Shown in pieces: positions 16,872-25,390 of a stretch of 64,000 bases of DNA (position 1 is its first letter; each line of letters starts with the position of its first letter). The stretch spans positions 156,240 to 220,239 of the forward strand of contig NZ_NFKJ01000004.1 of NCBI RefSeq assembly GCF_002160325.1, in the 5' to 3' direction. The notes under the pieces were generated by a model. The model worked only from the letters and a program-made list of their open reading frames with translations. It had not been told where the DNA came from and did no database searches. This DNA is from Lachnoclostridium sp. An181 (lineage in GTDB: Bacteria > Bacillota > Clostridia > Lachnospirales > Lachnospiraceae). Position numbers and translations under genes: made by a program.

Positions 16872-18249
16872 ACTTAGAACCAGTTTGAGTATAAAATTTT
16901 TTATTGGCACGGTTTTTGTATTGGTTATCTGCAGCGCCTTTGTCTATGCAATTATGATGTTGTCTATTCCGAAAACGTATCAAAAAAATGTCAATGTACA
17001 GGTACAGAGGAACACGGATGACTTTGTTGAAAAACTATCTTCGATGACGTTGGAAGAAGCCAAGGAACCAATTTACAACTTCTGTATAGAAAATGTGGTA
17101 TTGGCGAAGTTGGACACTGCTGACGGGCAGAAGTTTTCCTTTGGAGATATGGATAAGATTAAAGAGACAACAGAGGATGAGTTGAACAGTTTGGCATATG
17201 GGGTGCAATTTAAAAACAGTACACAGGAGGATATGCTTGTATTTTTTGTGGTTGATTCCTCGGGAAGGCAGAATGTAACACTGAGCTTTTGGAAAAGTAT
17301 CCCGCTGGTATTGATCTTAGTACTACTGGCATCCTTTATAACAGCATATCTCTGTCATCGGATATTGATTAGACCGATCATATATCTGAGCAGAGTGTCC
17401 AAAAGGCTTTCGACGCTTGATTTGACATGGCGATGCAATACGAAACGAAAAGATGAGCTGGGAATCTTGGCAGAAAGTCTGGATTCCATGAGTCTGAATC
17501 TGCAGAGGACGCTGAAGGAACTGGAGATGAAGAGTGAGCAGCTAGAGCAGGATATTGTGAAGATGAAAGATATGGAGCGGCAGCGGAAGAGTTTTTTTGC
17601 GGCTGTGTCCCATGAATTGAAGACTCCGATTACTATTTTGAAGGCTTACTCCGAAAACATGCTTTATAAGATTGGAGATTTTGCAGATAGGGAGAAGTAT
17701 CTGCGGGAGAACCTAACTGTATTGAACAGCCTGGAGAAACTGGTAAAAGAGATTATTCTAGTTGCAAAGCTAGATGCAAATGATATGCAGCAGTCTTATG
17801 AAGAGGCCAGCCTGGTAAGAATGATCAAGTCCGATATTAAGTCGATATTGCCGATTGCAAAAAAGAAACAAATCCAGATAAAGAATCAGATAGATACGGA
17901 TATCAAGATATATGTTAATGAGCGCTTGTTTAAAAAAGTTCTGTCCAACATTATCCTGAATGCGGTTCAGTATTCGCCCCCACAGGAGCAGGTGATTTTG
18001 AAACTAGAGAACGAGAAACGCCTGCAGATTATCAATACGGGAACGCGCATAGAGAACCTGGAGGACATTTTCCAGCCATTTTTCCGTGTGGAGAAATCCA
18101 GAAATAAGGCTACTGGTGGATCTGGTATGGGATTGTATATCGTGAAAAAGGTTTTGGAACTGCATGGCATGGACTATCAGATGAGTAATGTAGAAGGGGG
18201 TGTGATGTTTGAAATTACATTGGATGGAGAAATAATAGATAATTTTTAA
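16861..18249 (+). CDS. Sensor histidine kinase
   Basis: 462 residues from TTG 16861, overlapping the regulator. TM1 (FFIGTVFVLVICSAFVYAI), an extracytoplasmic sensing domain of ~105 residues, TM2 (IPLVLILVLLASFITAYL), a HAMP domain, an H-box with His251 in AAVSHELKTPITIL, an N-box NIILNAVQYSPP and a G-box GGSGMGLYIVKK. The sizeable external domain sets it apart from BceS-type intramembrane sensors and is closer to VncS/VanS-like kinases. With the ABC genes it forms a Vex/Vnc-like detoxification or signalling set. Repeat copy 2 starts four bases after the stop. Confidence 0.9.
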   Translation: MKNKLRTSLSIKFFIGTVFVLVICSAFVYAIMMLSIPKTYQKNVNVQVQRNTDDFVEKLSSMTLEEAKEPIYNFCIENVVLAKLDTADGQKFSFGDMDKIKETTEDELNSLAYGVQFKNSTQEDMLVFFVVDSSGRQNVTLSFWKSIPLVLILVLLASFITAYLCHRILIRPIIYLSRVSKRLSTLDLTWRCNTKRKDELGILAESLDSMSLNLQRTLKELEMKSEQLEQDIVKMKDMERQRKSFFAAVSHELKTPITILKAYSENMLYKIGDFADREKYLRENLTVLNSLEKLVKEIILVAKLDANDMQQSYEEASLVRMIKSDIKSILPIAKKKQIQIKNQIDTDIKIYVNERLFKKVLSNIILNAVQYSPPQEQVILKLENEKRLQIINTGTRIENLEDIFQPFFRVEKSRNKATGGSGMGLYIVKKVLELHGMDYQMSNVEGGVMFEITLDGEIIDNF

Positions 18250-18252
18250 AAT

Positions 18253-18311
18253 TGAAAAGAATTGAGAAAGAGATGGGAGGCTTATAGACAAAAATTCCGT
18301 CTCTTTTTTAT
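18253..18311 (+). repeat. Terminator-like repeat, copy 2
   Basis: Identical to copy 1 (12138) for the first 26 bases and similar after that. It includes the hairpin AAAGAGATGGGA / TTCCGTCTCT followed by six T, so it terminates the two-component operon. Confidence 0.8.
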
Positions 18312-18389
18312 AGTGTCTTTAAAAGTCATGTGATATAATAATAAAGTACCTTTGCAGTATGTATTGAAACTTAAGAAAAGAGGGAAGAA

Positions 18390-19190
18390 ATGAAATATTT
18401 CAAAATAGCTGTGATTGTGGTTTTTATCGTGGGAATTGGCTTGTATGCAGGCGCTCTGGCAAAGGAAAAAGCGGCTCAGGATCCGAACAGACCGGTAATA
18501 ACCAGTCAGAAGAGTGAAATAGAGATTCCGGTAGACTATACAAAAGAGCAGCTTAAGGAAGGATTAACTGCGTGGGATGAAGAAGATGGCGATTTGACGG
18601 ACAAGATTCTTTTGGGAGATCTTTCTCAGTTTATTGAAAAGGGTGTATGCAATGTAAGCTACATTGTATTTGATTCGGCAAACCAGGCGGCAACCTTAAC
18701 AAGAAAGATTAGGTTTACAGGATATGAATCTCCCCAATTTACATTATCTTCACCGCTTATATTCGAGTCAGGCGTGGCAGTGGACATACTTGGCAAAATT
18801 GGAGCCAGCGATGTGCTGGATGGAAATATTTCTTCCATGGTAAAACAGACCGCCAGCGATGTAGTATATCAGGCGCCCGGGGCCTACACAATTCATGTGG
18901 AGGTGACAAATAGTTTTGGAGATGTGACAAATGCAGCACTACCGGTACATATTGTGGATTCATCAATACAATTGCTCAGCAACAATGCTCCGCTTATCTA
19001 CCTCAAAAAAGGTACAGCATTCGATGTAAATACATGTAAAAATCAGGTCACAGATGCACAGGGGAAAGCTGTGAATGCGGCAAAAATCCAGGTTTCCTCC
19101 AATGTAAATATAAATGAAGAAGGTGTATACGAAGTACAGCTGACTTCGGAGGCAGGGATGACATGGACCACAGTGATCGTGAGAGAGTAA
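18390..19190 (+). CDS. Membrane-anchored beta-sandwich protein (DUF5011-like) of the kinase module
   Basis: 266 residues. A single N-terminal helix (FKIAVIVVFIVGIGLYAGAL) anchors an extracytoplasmic part made of Ig/cadherin-like repeats: WDEEDGDLTDKILLGD followed by VSYIVFDSANQAATLTRKI, and DVLDGNISSM with PGAYTIHVEVTNSFGDVTN. These match DUF5011-type domains that often sit in adhesins and polysaccharide loci. It is the first gene of a run with the two tyrosine kinases. Function unknown; it may sense or bind surface glycan. A related protein is at 22063. Confidence 0.7.
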   Translation: MKYFKIAVIVVFIVGIGLYAGALAKEKAAQDPNRPVITSQKSEIEIPVDYTKEQLKEGLTAWDEEDGDLTDKILLGDLSQFIEKGVCNVSYIVFDSANQAATLTRKIRFTGYESPQFTLSSPLIFESGVAVDILGKIGASDVLDGNISSMVKQTASDVVYQAPGAYTIHVEVTNSFGDVTNAALPVHIVDSSIQLLSNNAPLIYLKKGTAFDVNTCKNQVTDAQGKAVNAAKIQVSSNVNINEEGVYEVQLTSEAGMTWTTVIVRE

Positions 19191-19201
19191 AGGAGAGAGC
19201 C

Positions 19202-20629
19202 ATGAAAGATACAAGAGAGTTTAATTTTGATGAGATCAGTATTTATCATATCTGTGTGGATTTGGTGAAAAATATCTGGGTTATCATCCTTGCTGCTGCG
19301 GCCATGTGGTTTGGAATCGAGGGGGCATACAAATGGATGTATGTTCCGGAATATACGGCTCAGGCAACAGTTGCGGTTGCAGCCAAAGGAAATGATTCCG
19401 GAGCCTACTCGTCATTAAATCTTACAACACAGATGGCGGGAGTTCTCAGTGAAGTATTTCAAAGCGATGTTTTGTTTGACAAAATACAGGAGGAGCTGGG
19501 AGAAGAATTAAATGGAAAGCTTTCTTCCACAGTAATCCAGGAGACAAACCTTATGGTTTTACAGGCCACGGCAGAAAATCCTAGACAGGCTTACCTGATG
19601 TTAAAAACAGCACTGAAAAATTATACCACAGTGTCAGACTATCTGTTTTCCAATGCAGTTCTTAGGATGGTGAAGGAACCTTCTGTGCCGGTTAGTCCAT
19701 CCAACACACTTTATGTGGACAGGATAAAAAAACTTGGAGCTATTGGAGGGGGAGCGCTTGCAGCGGCCGTCATAGTTTTGTTTTCTGTGCTGCGATTTAC
19801 AGTCAAGACAAAGGCATCGGCAAGAAGAAATCTGGATGGAAAGATTTTAGGTAAAATACCATATGAAAAAAAACGCCATACACTAAAAGAGATTATTCGC
19901 AGAAGAAAGAAATCTATTTTGATTTCTCAGGCAACAGTGAGTATGACATTTGCTGAATCATATCGAAAGCTTGCTACCCGGCTTGAAAATCATATGAGGA
20001 GACATGGGGAGAAAGTGATGCTCATCACAAGTGTGGCGGAAAATGAAGGAAAGTCATCTGTAGCAGCCAATATAGCGCTTGCCCTTGCGGAAAAAGGGAG
20101 AAAAGTCCTTTTGATAGATGGCGATTTAAAGAAACCAGCACAAACATTGATTTTTGACGCGAAAGAGACGACTAAGATTATGCTCAAAGATTATCTGGAT
20201 GGAAAGGCCGCTGCAAAAGAGATTCTCAATTATGATGAGAAAACACGCTTGTACACCATCTACCAGAAAAAAGGTATCGCAAATTCGGGAAACTGGATTC
20301 ATTCGCAGAAAATGAAAGATTTATTGAAACTGTACAGGGAGAAGATGGATTATATTATCATGGATACCTCTCCGATGGGATATTCCAGCGATGCGGAGCT
20401 TGCAATGGAGATGGCGGATCTTGCAGTTCTTGTTGTAAGGCAGAATTGGAGCGATATCCGTGCCATCAATGAGGCAGTGGATGCAGTTTCCCAGAGCAAG
20501 ATAGATTTTGCAGGCTTTGTGCTGAATGTATTCCACAAAGAGCTTGGAATATATGGAAATTCCGGATACCATTATTCCGGATATGGAGAAAGAGTAAGGA
20601 AGAGGGGGGGATCGGATGAGCGAGCTTAA
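19202..20629 (+). CDS. Wzc-type bacterial tyrosine kinase with Wzz domain (first copy)
   Basis: 475 residues from ATG 19202 (AAAGGAGAG upstream; ATG 19163 lies in the previous gene). TM1 (IWVIILAAAAMWFGIE), a Wzz-like external domain, TM2 (GGGALAAAVIVLFSVL), then a cytoplasmic BY-kinase: Walker A variant ENEGKSSVAANIAL, Walker A' VLLIDGDLKKP, Walker B YIIMDTSP. The C-terminus has a modest Tyr cluster (GYHYSGYGE) for autophosphorylation. Such proteins control chain length and export of surface polysaccharide. In Gram-positives the two halves are usually split (CapA/CapB); here they are fused. It overlaps the next gene by 14 bases. Confidence 0.88.
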   Translation: MKDTREFNFDEISIYHICVDLVKNIWVIILAAAAMWFGIEGAYKWMYVPEYTAQATVAVAAKGNDSGAYSSLNLTTQMAGVLSEVFQSDVLFDKIQEELGEELNGKLSSTVIQETNLMVLQATAENPRQAYLMLKTALKNYTTVSDYLFSNAVLRMVKEPSVPVSPSNTLYVDRIKKLGAIGGGALAAAVIVLFSVLRFTVKTKASARRNLDGKILGKIPYEKKRHTLKEIIRRRKKSILISQATVSMTFAESYRKLATRLENHMRRHGEKVMLITSVAENEGKSSVAANIALALAEKGRKVLLIDGDLKKPAQTLIFDAKETTKIMLKDYLDGKAAAKEILNYDEKTRLYTIYQKKGIANSGNWIHSQKMKDLLKLYREKMDYIIMDTSPMGYSSDAELAMEMADLAVLVVRQNWSDIRAINEAVDAVSQSKIDFAGFVLNVFHKELGIYGNSGYHYSGYGERVRKRGGSDERA

Positions 20630-22091
20630 TCATGCAGAAACAGAGGAAATGGAGATAGACATTGTCAGTCTGATTCAGAATTTTATTTCTGGGATATTCA
20701 GATGGTGGTGGTTGATCGTCCTTTTAGCTTTGATAGGGGGGAGCATTTTCTATCTCCGGGCATCAAGGTTTTATACACCGATGTACAGAGCAGAAGCCGT
20801 TTTTACCGTGATGACAAGCACACAGTCAAACAGCGAAAACAGCGGCAGTTACAATTTCTATTATGACAGCACAACAGCAGGTCAGCTTGCAAAGACGTTT
20901 CCTTACATTTTGAGCAGTAATCTTTTAAATGAGGCCATCAAGGAAGATTTGGGAATTTCCTCCATCAATGGAAGTATCACTGCAAGTGTGGTGCCGGATT
21001 CTAACTTGATCACAATGTCTGTGGTCAGCATGAATGCATCGGAGGCAAAGACAATTTTAGAGTCCGCGATTCGAGTATATCCAAATATATCGCGGTTTGT
21101 CATCGGCAATACCAAGTTCAATATGATCGATGTGCCGACAGAGCCAACGGAACCTTTTAATAAGCCAAATTATGTGAGAACAACGGTAAAAGGGGCATTC
21201 CTTGGCGTGCTGGCAGGCCTTTTGCTTGTTGTATTGTATGCGTTTTTGAAAAGAACCGTACAGAAACCAGAGGAACTAAAAAAGGTAAGTAATTTAAAGT
21301 GTTTGGCAAAGATTCCGAATGTAAGGCAAAAAGCAAGAAAGAAAAGAATAGAATCGAGGATTACGGTTTTTGACAGCCGTGTGGGTGCGGGGTTCCGGGA
21401 AAATATCAAGGGCCTCCAGATGAGGGTCAAAAGGGAAATGGAAAGAATTGACGGGAAGGTTCTGCTTGTGACGAGCACGGTGGCGGAAGAGGGGAAGACA
21501 ACAGTTGCAGTCAATCTGGCATTTTCCCTTGCAGAGTATGGATATAAGGTGCTTTTGTTGGATGGTGATATGAGAAAACAGACGGACTGGAAATACATAG
21601 AAGGGGTCAAAGGAAAAGGGCTTTATGAAGTTTTGCGTAAAGAGTGCACTGTGAAAGACGCTATTTTCCATGATGAAGAAAGTGGGGTATATTTTCTTGG
21701 AGGAAAAGAACCTATAAAAGAAGTGACACAGACTCTTAATTCTTCCAATCTGTTGGATGTGATGGAAAGTCTGAGAAAAGAGATGGATTATGTGATCATT
21801 GATGCACCGCCGTCAGAAATGTTTGAGGATGCGGCCGTGCTGTCGGAATATGCAGATGGTATCCTCTATGTGGTGAGGTATGATTTTGTTCAAAGAAGAA
21901 GGGTGTTGGATGGCCTTGCGGAGCTGGACGGCGTGCATACAAGACTGCTTGGGTATGTCTTCAACGGAATTAAAGTAGGCCACAGCGGTTATGGCTATGG
22001 ATATGGTTATGGCTACGGTTATAATTATGGCTACGGCTATAGGCGTGATGGAGAGTATGGAGATGAAAAATATGCGAACAGGGAGAAGTAG
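20616..22091 (+). CDS. Wzc-type bacterial tyrosine kinase with Tyr-Gly tail (second copy)
   Basis: 491 residues. TM1 (WWWLIVLLALIGGSIFYL), Wzz-like external domain, TM2 (FLGVLAGLLLVVLYAFL), then the kinase with Walker A variant EEGKTTVAVNLAFS, Walker A' VLLLDGDMRKQ and Walker B YVIIDAPPSE. The C-terminal tail is a run of alternating Gly and Tyr (21978-22047) with about ten tyrosines, the autophosphorylation cluster. It is clearly diverged from the preceding kinase, so the pair could form a hetero-oligomer. RBS GGGGGG precedes the ATG inside the previous gene. The substrate exporter is not encoded nearby. Confidence 0.9.
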   Translation: MSELNHAETEEMEIDIVSLIQNFISGIFRWWWLIVLLALIGGSIFYLRASRFYTPMYRAEAVFTVMTSTQSNSENSGSYNFYYDSTTAGQLAKTFPYILSSNLLNEAIKEDLGISSINGSITASVVPDSNLITMSVVSMNASEAKTILESAIRVYPNISRFVIGNTKFNMIDVPTEPTEPFNKPNYVRTTVKGAFLGVLAGLLLVVLYAFLKRTVQKPEELKKVSNLKCLAKIPNVRQKARKKRIESRITVFDSRVGAGFRENIKGLQMRVKREMERIDGKVLLVTSTVAEEGKTTVAVNLAFSLAEYGYKVLLLDGDMRKQTDWKYIEGVKGKGLYEVLRKECTVKDAIFHDEESGVYFLGGKEPIKEVTQTLNSSNLLDVMESLRKEMDYVIIDAPPSEMFEDAAVLSEYADGILYVVRYDFVQRRRVLDGLAELDGVHTRLLGYVFNGIKVGHSGYGYGYGYGYGYNYGYGYRRDGEYGDEKYANREK

Positions 22092-22920
22092 AATACATAC
22101 GATCATTGGAGTGACAGCGCTGGTTTTGCTGACAGCAGTGTTTGCGGCGGCTGTATGGAAAAACCGGACTGCGCACACTTCTGGGGGAAAACGAACGGCT
22201 TTTGAGGGACCGGTATTAAAAATGGAGACTGACGAACTTGTGTATGATGGAAGAGGAGAACTCAATCTTATGCAGGGGGTTCGTGCAGTTTCTCAAGACG
22301 GAGAGGATCTGACTGATAAAGTGACAGCAGTGCTGACAGGTGATGGAAATGAGACAAACAAAATTATAAGATATACTGTATTTGATAAAAATGGAAAAGA
22401 GACAACCAGAAGAAGAGATTTAAAATTAGTTGGATACAGCGGACCGTCTATTCAGGTGAATGACCATTTAAACCTCAAAGCAGAAAATATGACTAATCTG
22501 ACCGCATTCCTCAAAGAGTCTGGACTTCTCCGGGGAGAGGATGGATTTGGCAAGGATACGACAGAGGAAATTACCTGGATGAGAGAAAAAGCAGCTCAAG
22601 GAAAATATAAGATTACGTTTTACTACACGAATGCATATCAAGACAGTGTAGAAAAGACTGTGGATGCAGATGTGGAAGGAACTTTGGAGGATTTGACGGT
22701 AACATTGAAGGCAGACAATATCCAATTGGCGGTTGGCTCGGAGTTTATTGCAGAGGATTATATTGAAATAATCTCCGATCCTTCCGGGTCGGGGAGCCGC
22801 GTGAGCGTGACGAGCAGTGTGGACACTTTGCACGCGGGAAATTATGAAGTGCGATATACTGTTGTTTCGACTGATAATACCCAGAAGGTTTCACAGGTTT
22901 TAAAGGTTACAGTAAAGTAA
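22063..22920 (+). CDS. Membrane-anchored beta-sandwich protein, second of the kinase module
   Basis: 285 residues from ATG 22063 (GGAGAG 7 bases upstream); ATG 22072 with its own GGAG is equally possible. One N-terminal helix (IIGVTALVLLTAVFAAAVW) then Ig-like repeats resembling the protein at 18390: GEDLTDKVTAVLTGDG with RYTVFDKNGKETTRRRDLKL, and GNYEVRYTVVSTDNTQKVS. It overlaps the kinase gene by 29 bases. Twin beta-sandwich proteins bracketing twin kinases suggest a 2+2 complex, an inference only. Confidence 0.7.
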   Translation: MKNMRTGRSRIHTIIGVTALVLLTAVFAAAVWKNRTAHTSGGKRTAFEGPVLKMETDELVYDGRGELNLMQGVRAVSQDGEDLTDKVTAVLTGDGNETNKIIRYTVFDKNGKETTRRRDLKLVGYSGPSIQVNDHLNLKAENMTNLTAFLKESGLLRGEDGFGKDTTEEITWMREKAAQGKYKITFYYTNAYQDSVEKTVDADVEGTLEDLTVTLKADNIQLAVGSEFIAEDYIEIISDPSGSGSRVSVTSSVDTLHAGNYEVRYTVVSTDNTQKVSQVLKVTVK

Positions 22921-22936
22921 AAGGCGGGATACAAAA

Positions 22937-23698
22937 ATGGTTGATTTACATGTACATATTCTGCCTGAACTGGATGATGGTGCAAAGGACTGGGAGGATG
23001 CGCTTGATATGGCCGATATGGCAAGTTCCTCGGGAGTACGGACACTGGTTGCCCTTTCTCATGCCAATCTTCCCGGCCAGAACAGTGCCGAGTTTTTAAA
23101 AAAATATTGGGAGCAATTTTATAACCTTGAAAATCTGCTAAAAAAAGAAGGAAGTTCTCTTGAAATAGTTCCGGGCATGGAGCTGATGTCTGATGGACGT
23201 CTTCCAGGGCTTTTGAAGGAAGAGAAGTTTCTTACTTTAAATGGGACAAAATATGCACTTATTGAATTTGATTTTGAGGTTTCTGCCTCTCAGATATATG
23301 AAGATGTGGATGGAATGTTGAATGCAGGATATATCCCGGTGCTTGCCCATCCGGAGCGTTATCGGTGCGTATCAAGGCAAATTGGGCATGTCTTTGAATG
23401 GCAGCAAATGGGAGCTGTGATACAAGTGAATAAGGGCAGTATACTGGGGAGATTTAGCGAAAGGATAAGAAGGAATGCGGACCTTATTTTAAAACATAGA
23501 ATTGCATCTGTTGTGGCGTCTGATGCTCACAGTTCAGAATATCGGACAACAGAAATGAACGAAGTGGCAGAGATTTTGGAAACTTACTACGGAAGTGCAA
23601 GTGTGGAAATTTTATTAAAGGAAAATCCGTGGAGGATTCTTTGTGGAGAAGAAATTCTTGATAGCATGCCAATTTCATTTGAGCAAACACTGACATGA
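22937..23698 (+). CDS. PHP-type tyrosine-protein phosphatase (CpsB/YwqE family)
   Basis: 253 residues. Metal-binding PHP motifs in order: DLHVHILPELDDGAKD (residues 3-18), SHANLP, GMEL, LAHPERY and SDAHSSEYRT. The usual second motif is TPH/SHH; here it is SHAN, a small change. CpsB/YwqE enzymes remove phosphate from the Tyr cluster of BY-kinases using manganese, so it is the natural antagonist of the two kinases upstream. Sixteen bases separate it from the preceding gene, and it ends the module. Confidence 0.9.
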   Translation: MVDLHVHILPELDDGAKDWEDALDMADMASSSGVRTLVALSHANLPGQNSAEFLKKYWEQFYNLENLLKKEGSSLEIVPGMELMSDGRLPGLLKEEKFLTLNGTKYALIEFDFEVSASQIYEDVDGMLNAGYIPVLAHPERYRCVSRQIGHVFEWQQMGAVIQVNKGSILGRFSERIRRNADLILKHRIASVVASDAHSSEYRTTEMNEVAEILETYYGSASVEILLKENPWRILCGEEILDSMPISFEQTLT

Positions 23699-23735
23699 TA
23701 GTATAATAACCACATACAAAGAAACGAGGTGCGCT

Positions 23736-24731
23736 ATGACAGTCAAAGAAAAAGTCCTGACTTTTTTGCTTGGGGCAGAAGACAAATCAATCTCCGGGGA
23801 GGAAATCGCAAAGGCGCTGGATGTCACTAGAAGCGCTGTGTGGAAGGCGATTCACAGTCTGCAAAAAGACGGCTACCAGATTGAAGGTGTGAGAAACAAA
23901 GGCTACCGTCTCCTTGCGGACAGTGACAAGCTTTCAGCTGCTGCCATCCAAAGCAATCTTAAAGAGGAAAAGACCAAATTTGTGATTCAGATATACGAAG
24001 AACTGCCGTCCACGAACCAGAAATTAAAGGAGTTGGCGGACAAAGGAGCAAAGGAGGGGACGGTTGTTTTAGCTGAATGTCAGAAAGAGGGAAGAGGTCA
24101 GAGGGGCAGAGTGTTTTATTCCCCGCCTAAAACCGGACTTTATATGAGTATCCTGCTGCGGCCGTCTATGGAACAGACAAAAGCCATGCTGTTCACCGCA
24201 GCTGCCGCGGCTGCGGCTGCGCTTTCCATAGAGGAGGTTGTGGGAGTGAAGACCCAGATCAAATGGGTCAATGACATTTTCATAGACGGGAAAAAAGTGT
24301 GCGGGATTCTGACCGAAGGCTCAATGTCTATGGAGAGTGGTGAGATGGACTGCCTTGTGGTGGGGATAGGCATCAATGTCTACCGGCCAAAAGAAGAGTT
24401 TCCGGGGAAACTAAAGAACACAGCGTCTGCTATCTGCAAGGAGACTGGGAAAAATGTAAGAAACATTCTGGCTGCAAAATTGCTGGAGCGGTTTTGGAGA
24501 TATTATCAAAATCTGGATGAAAAGAAATTTTATCAAGATTACAGGGAACGGCTTGTTGGTCTTGGAAAAGAAATCCTGATCTGTAAAAAAGACAGGCAAG
24601 TGAAGGCAAAAGCAGTGGATCTGGATGACACATGCGGGCTTGTAGTGGAAAGAGAGGACGGAATAAAAGAAACTTTGCGAGGAGGAGAAGTCCGTATCCT
24701 GCAAGGTGGAGATAAGGAGGAAAATCCGTGA
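23736..24731 (+). CDS. birA: Bifunctional biotin ligase/repressor BirA
   Basis: 331 residues, RBS GAGGTG upstream. An N-terminal winged HTH (ISGEEIAKALDVTRSAVWKA, residues 17-36 or so) is followed by the ligase core: ELPSTNQ, GRGQRGRVF, KWVND, VVGIGINV, then the C-terminal domain. This class II protein biotinylates carboxylases and represses biotin genes when holding biotinyl-AMP. It is the second biotin ligase in this window; no biotin synthesis genes or obvious BirA operator were spotted here. It overlaps the acetyltransferase start by four bases. Confidence 0.93.
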   Translation: MTVKEKVLTFLLGAEDKSISGEEIAKALDVTRSAVWKAIHSLQKDGYQIEGVRNKGYRLLADSDKLSAAAIQSNLKEEKTKFVIQIYEELPSTNQKLKELADKGAKEGTVVLAECQKEGRGQRGRVFYSPPKTGLYMSILLRPSMEQTKAMLFTAAAAAAAALSIEEVVGVKTQIKWVNDIFIDGKKVCGILTEGSMSMESGEMDCLVVGIGINVYRPKEEFPGKLKNTASAICKETGKNVRNILAAKLLERFWRYYQNLDEKKFYQDYRERLVGLGKEILICKKDRQVKAKAVDLDDTCGLVVEREDGIKETLRGGEVRILQGGDKEENP

Positions 24732-25297
24732 GGTTAAGACTTGTTAAAGAAGAAGATACGAAAGCAATCCTGGATATTTACGCACAATATATTGACACAG
24801 CCATTAGTTTTGAGTATGTGCTGCCGGATGAGGAAAGTTTCAGGAAACGGATCAAGGGGATCGCTAAGGAGTATCCGTATCTTGTGTGCGAAACGGATGA
24901 GGGGATCGCAGGATATGCCTATGCGCACCGGCAGATGGAGCGCGAGGCTTACCAGTGGAATGCAGAACTTTCAATTTATCTTTCAAAAGATGCCACATCC
25001 AAAGGGTACGGAAAAAAGCTTTATACTTCTTTGATGGATATTTTAAAACTGCAGGGTGTGAAGACTGTCTACGGGCTTGTCACTGTGCCGAATGAAAAAA
25101 GCGAAGCTTTGCATGAGTCGCTTGGCTTTGAGAAAGTTGGGGTGTGTAAAAACACAGGGTACAAAAGCGGGGCGTGGAGAGACGTGACATGGTTTGAAAA
25201 ACAGATCGCACCATATGAAAGTGAGCCAAAACCGATTTTTTCTGTATGGGAAATTCCCCAGGAAAAGATAGCGGAAATTTTGCGAAAGAACAGCTGA
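24728..25297 (+). CDS. GNAT acetyltransferase, phosphinothricin/methionine-sulfone type
   Basis: 189 residues from GTG 24728 (AAGGAGG upstream). Pattern of the PAT/MnaT family: RLVKEEDTKAILDIYAQYI, AISFEYVLPDEESFRKRI, GYAYAHRQMEREAYQWNAEL, acetyl-CoA loop KGYGKKLYTSLM, NEKSEALHESLGFEKVGV, SGAWRDVTWFEK. These enzymes acetylate phosphinothricin or methionine sulfoximine/sulfone-like amino acids. Family members usually end near residue 170; here about 20 extra residues follow. Coupled to birA by overlap, with no evident functional link. Confidence 0.85.
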   Translation: MRLRLVKEEDTKAILDIYAQYIDTAISFEYVLPDEESFRKRIKGIAKEYPYLVCETDEGIAGYAYAHRQMEREAYQWNAELSIYLSKDATSKGYGKKLYTSLMDILKLQGVKTVYGLVTVPNEKSEALHESLGFEKVGVCKNTGYKSGAWRDVTWFEKQIAPYESEPKPIFSVWEIPQEKIAEILRKNS

Positions 25298-25327
25298 TTT
25301 GAAAGAGCAGCTGTCTTTCTTTTTTTT
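25284..25327 (+). terminator. Terminator overlapping the acetyltransferase end
   Basis: GAAAGAACAGCTG pairs with CAGCTGTCTTTC, followed by a T-run to 25327. The left arm covers the last codons of the gene. Confidence 0.85.
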
Positions 25328-25390
25328 ATGCAATCGTTTATAATAAAAAATTGGAATACGTGATTTTTAGAAGAAGAGGAGTGATTTGTA

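Noticed and set aside
21978..22047. Short tandem DNA repeat that could suggest a CRISPR or satellite
   Set aside because: It is coding sequence for the Gly-Tyr tail; units are far too short for CRISPR and have no spacers.
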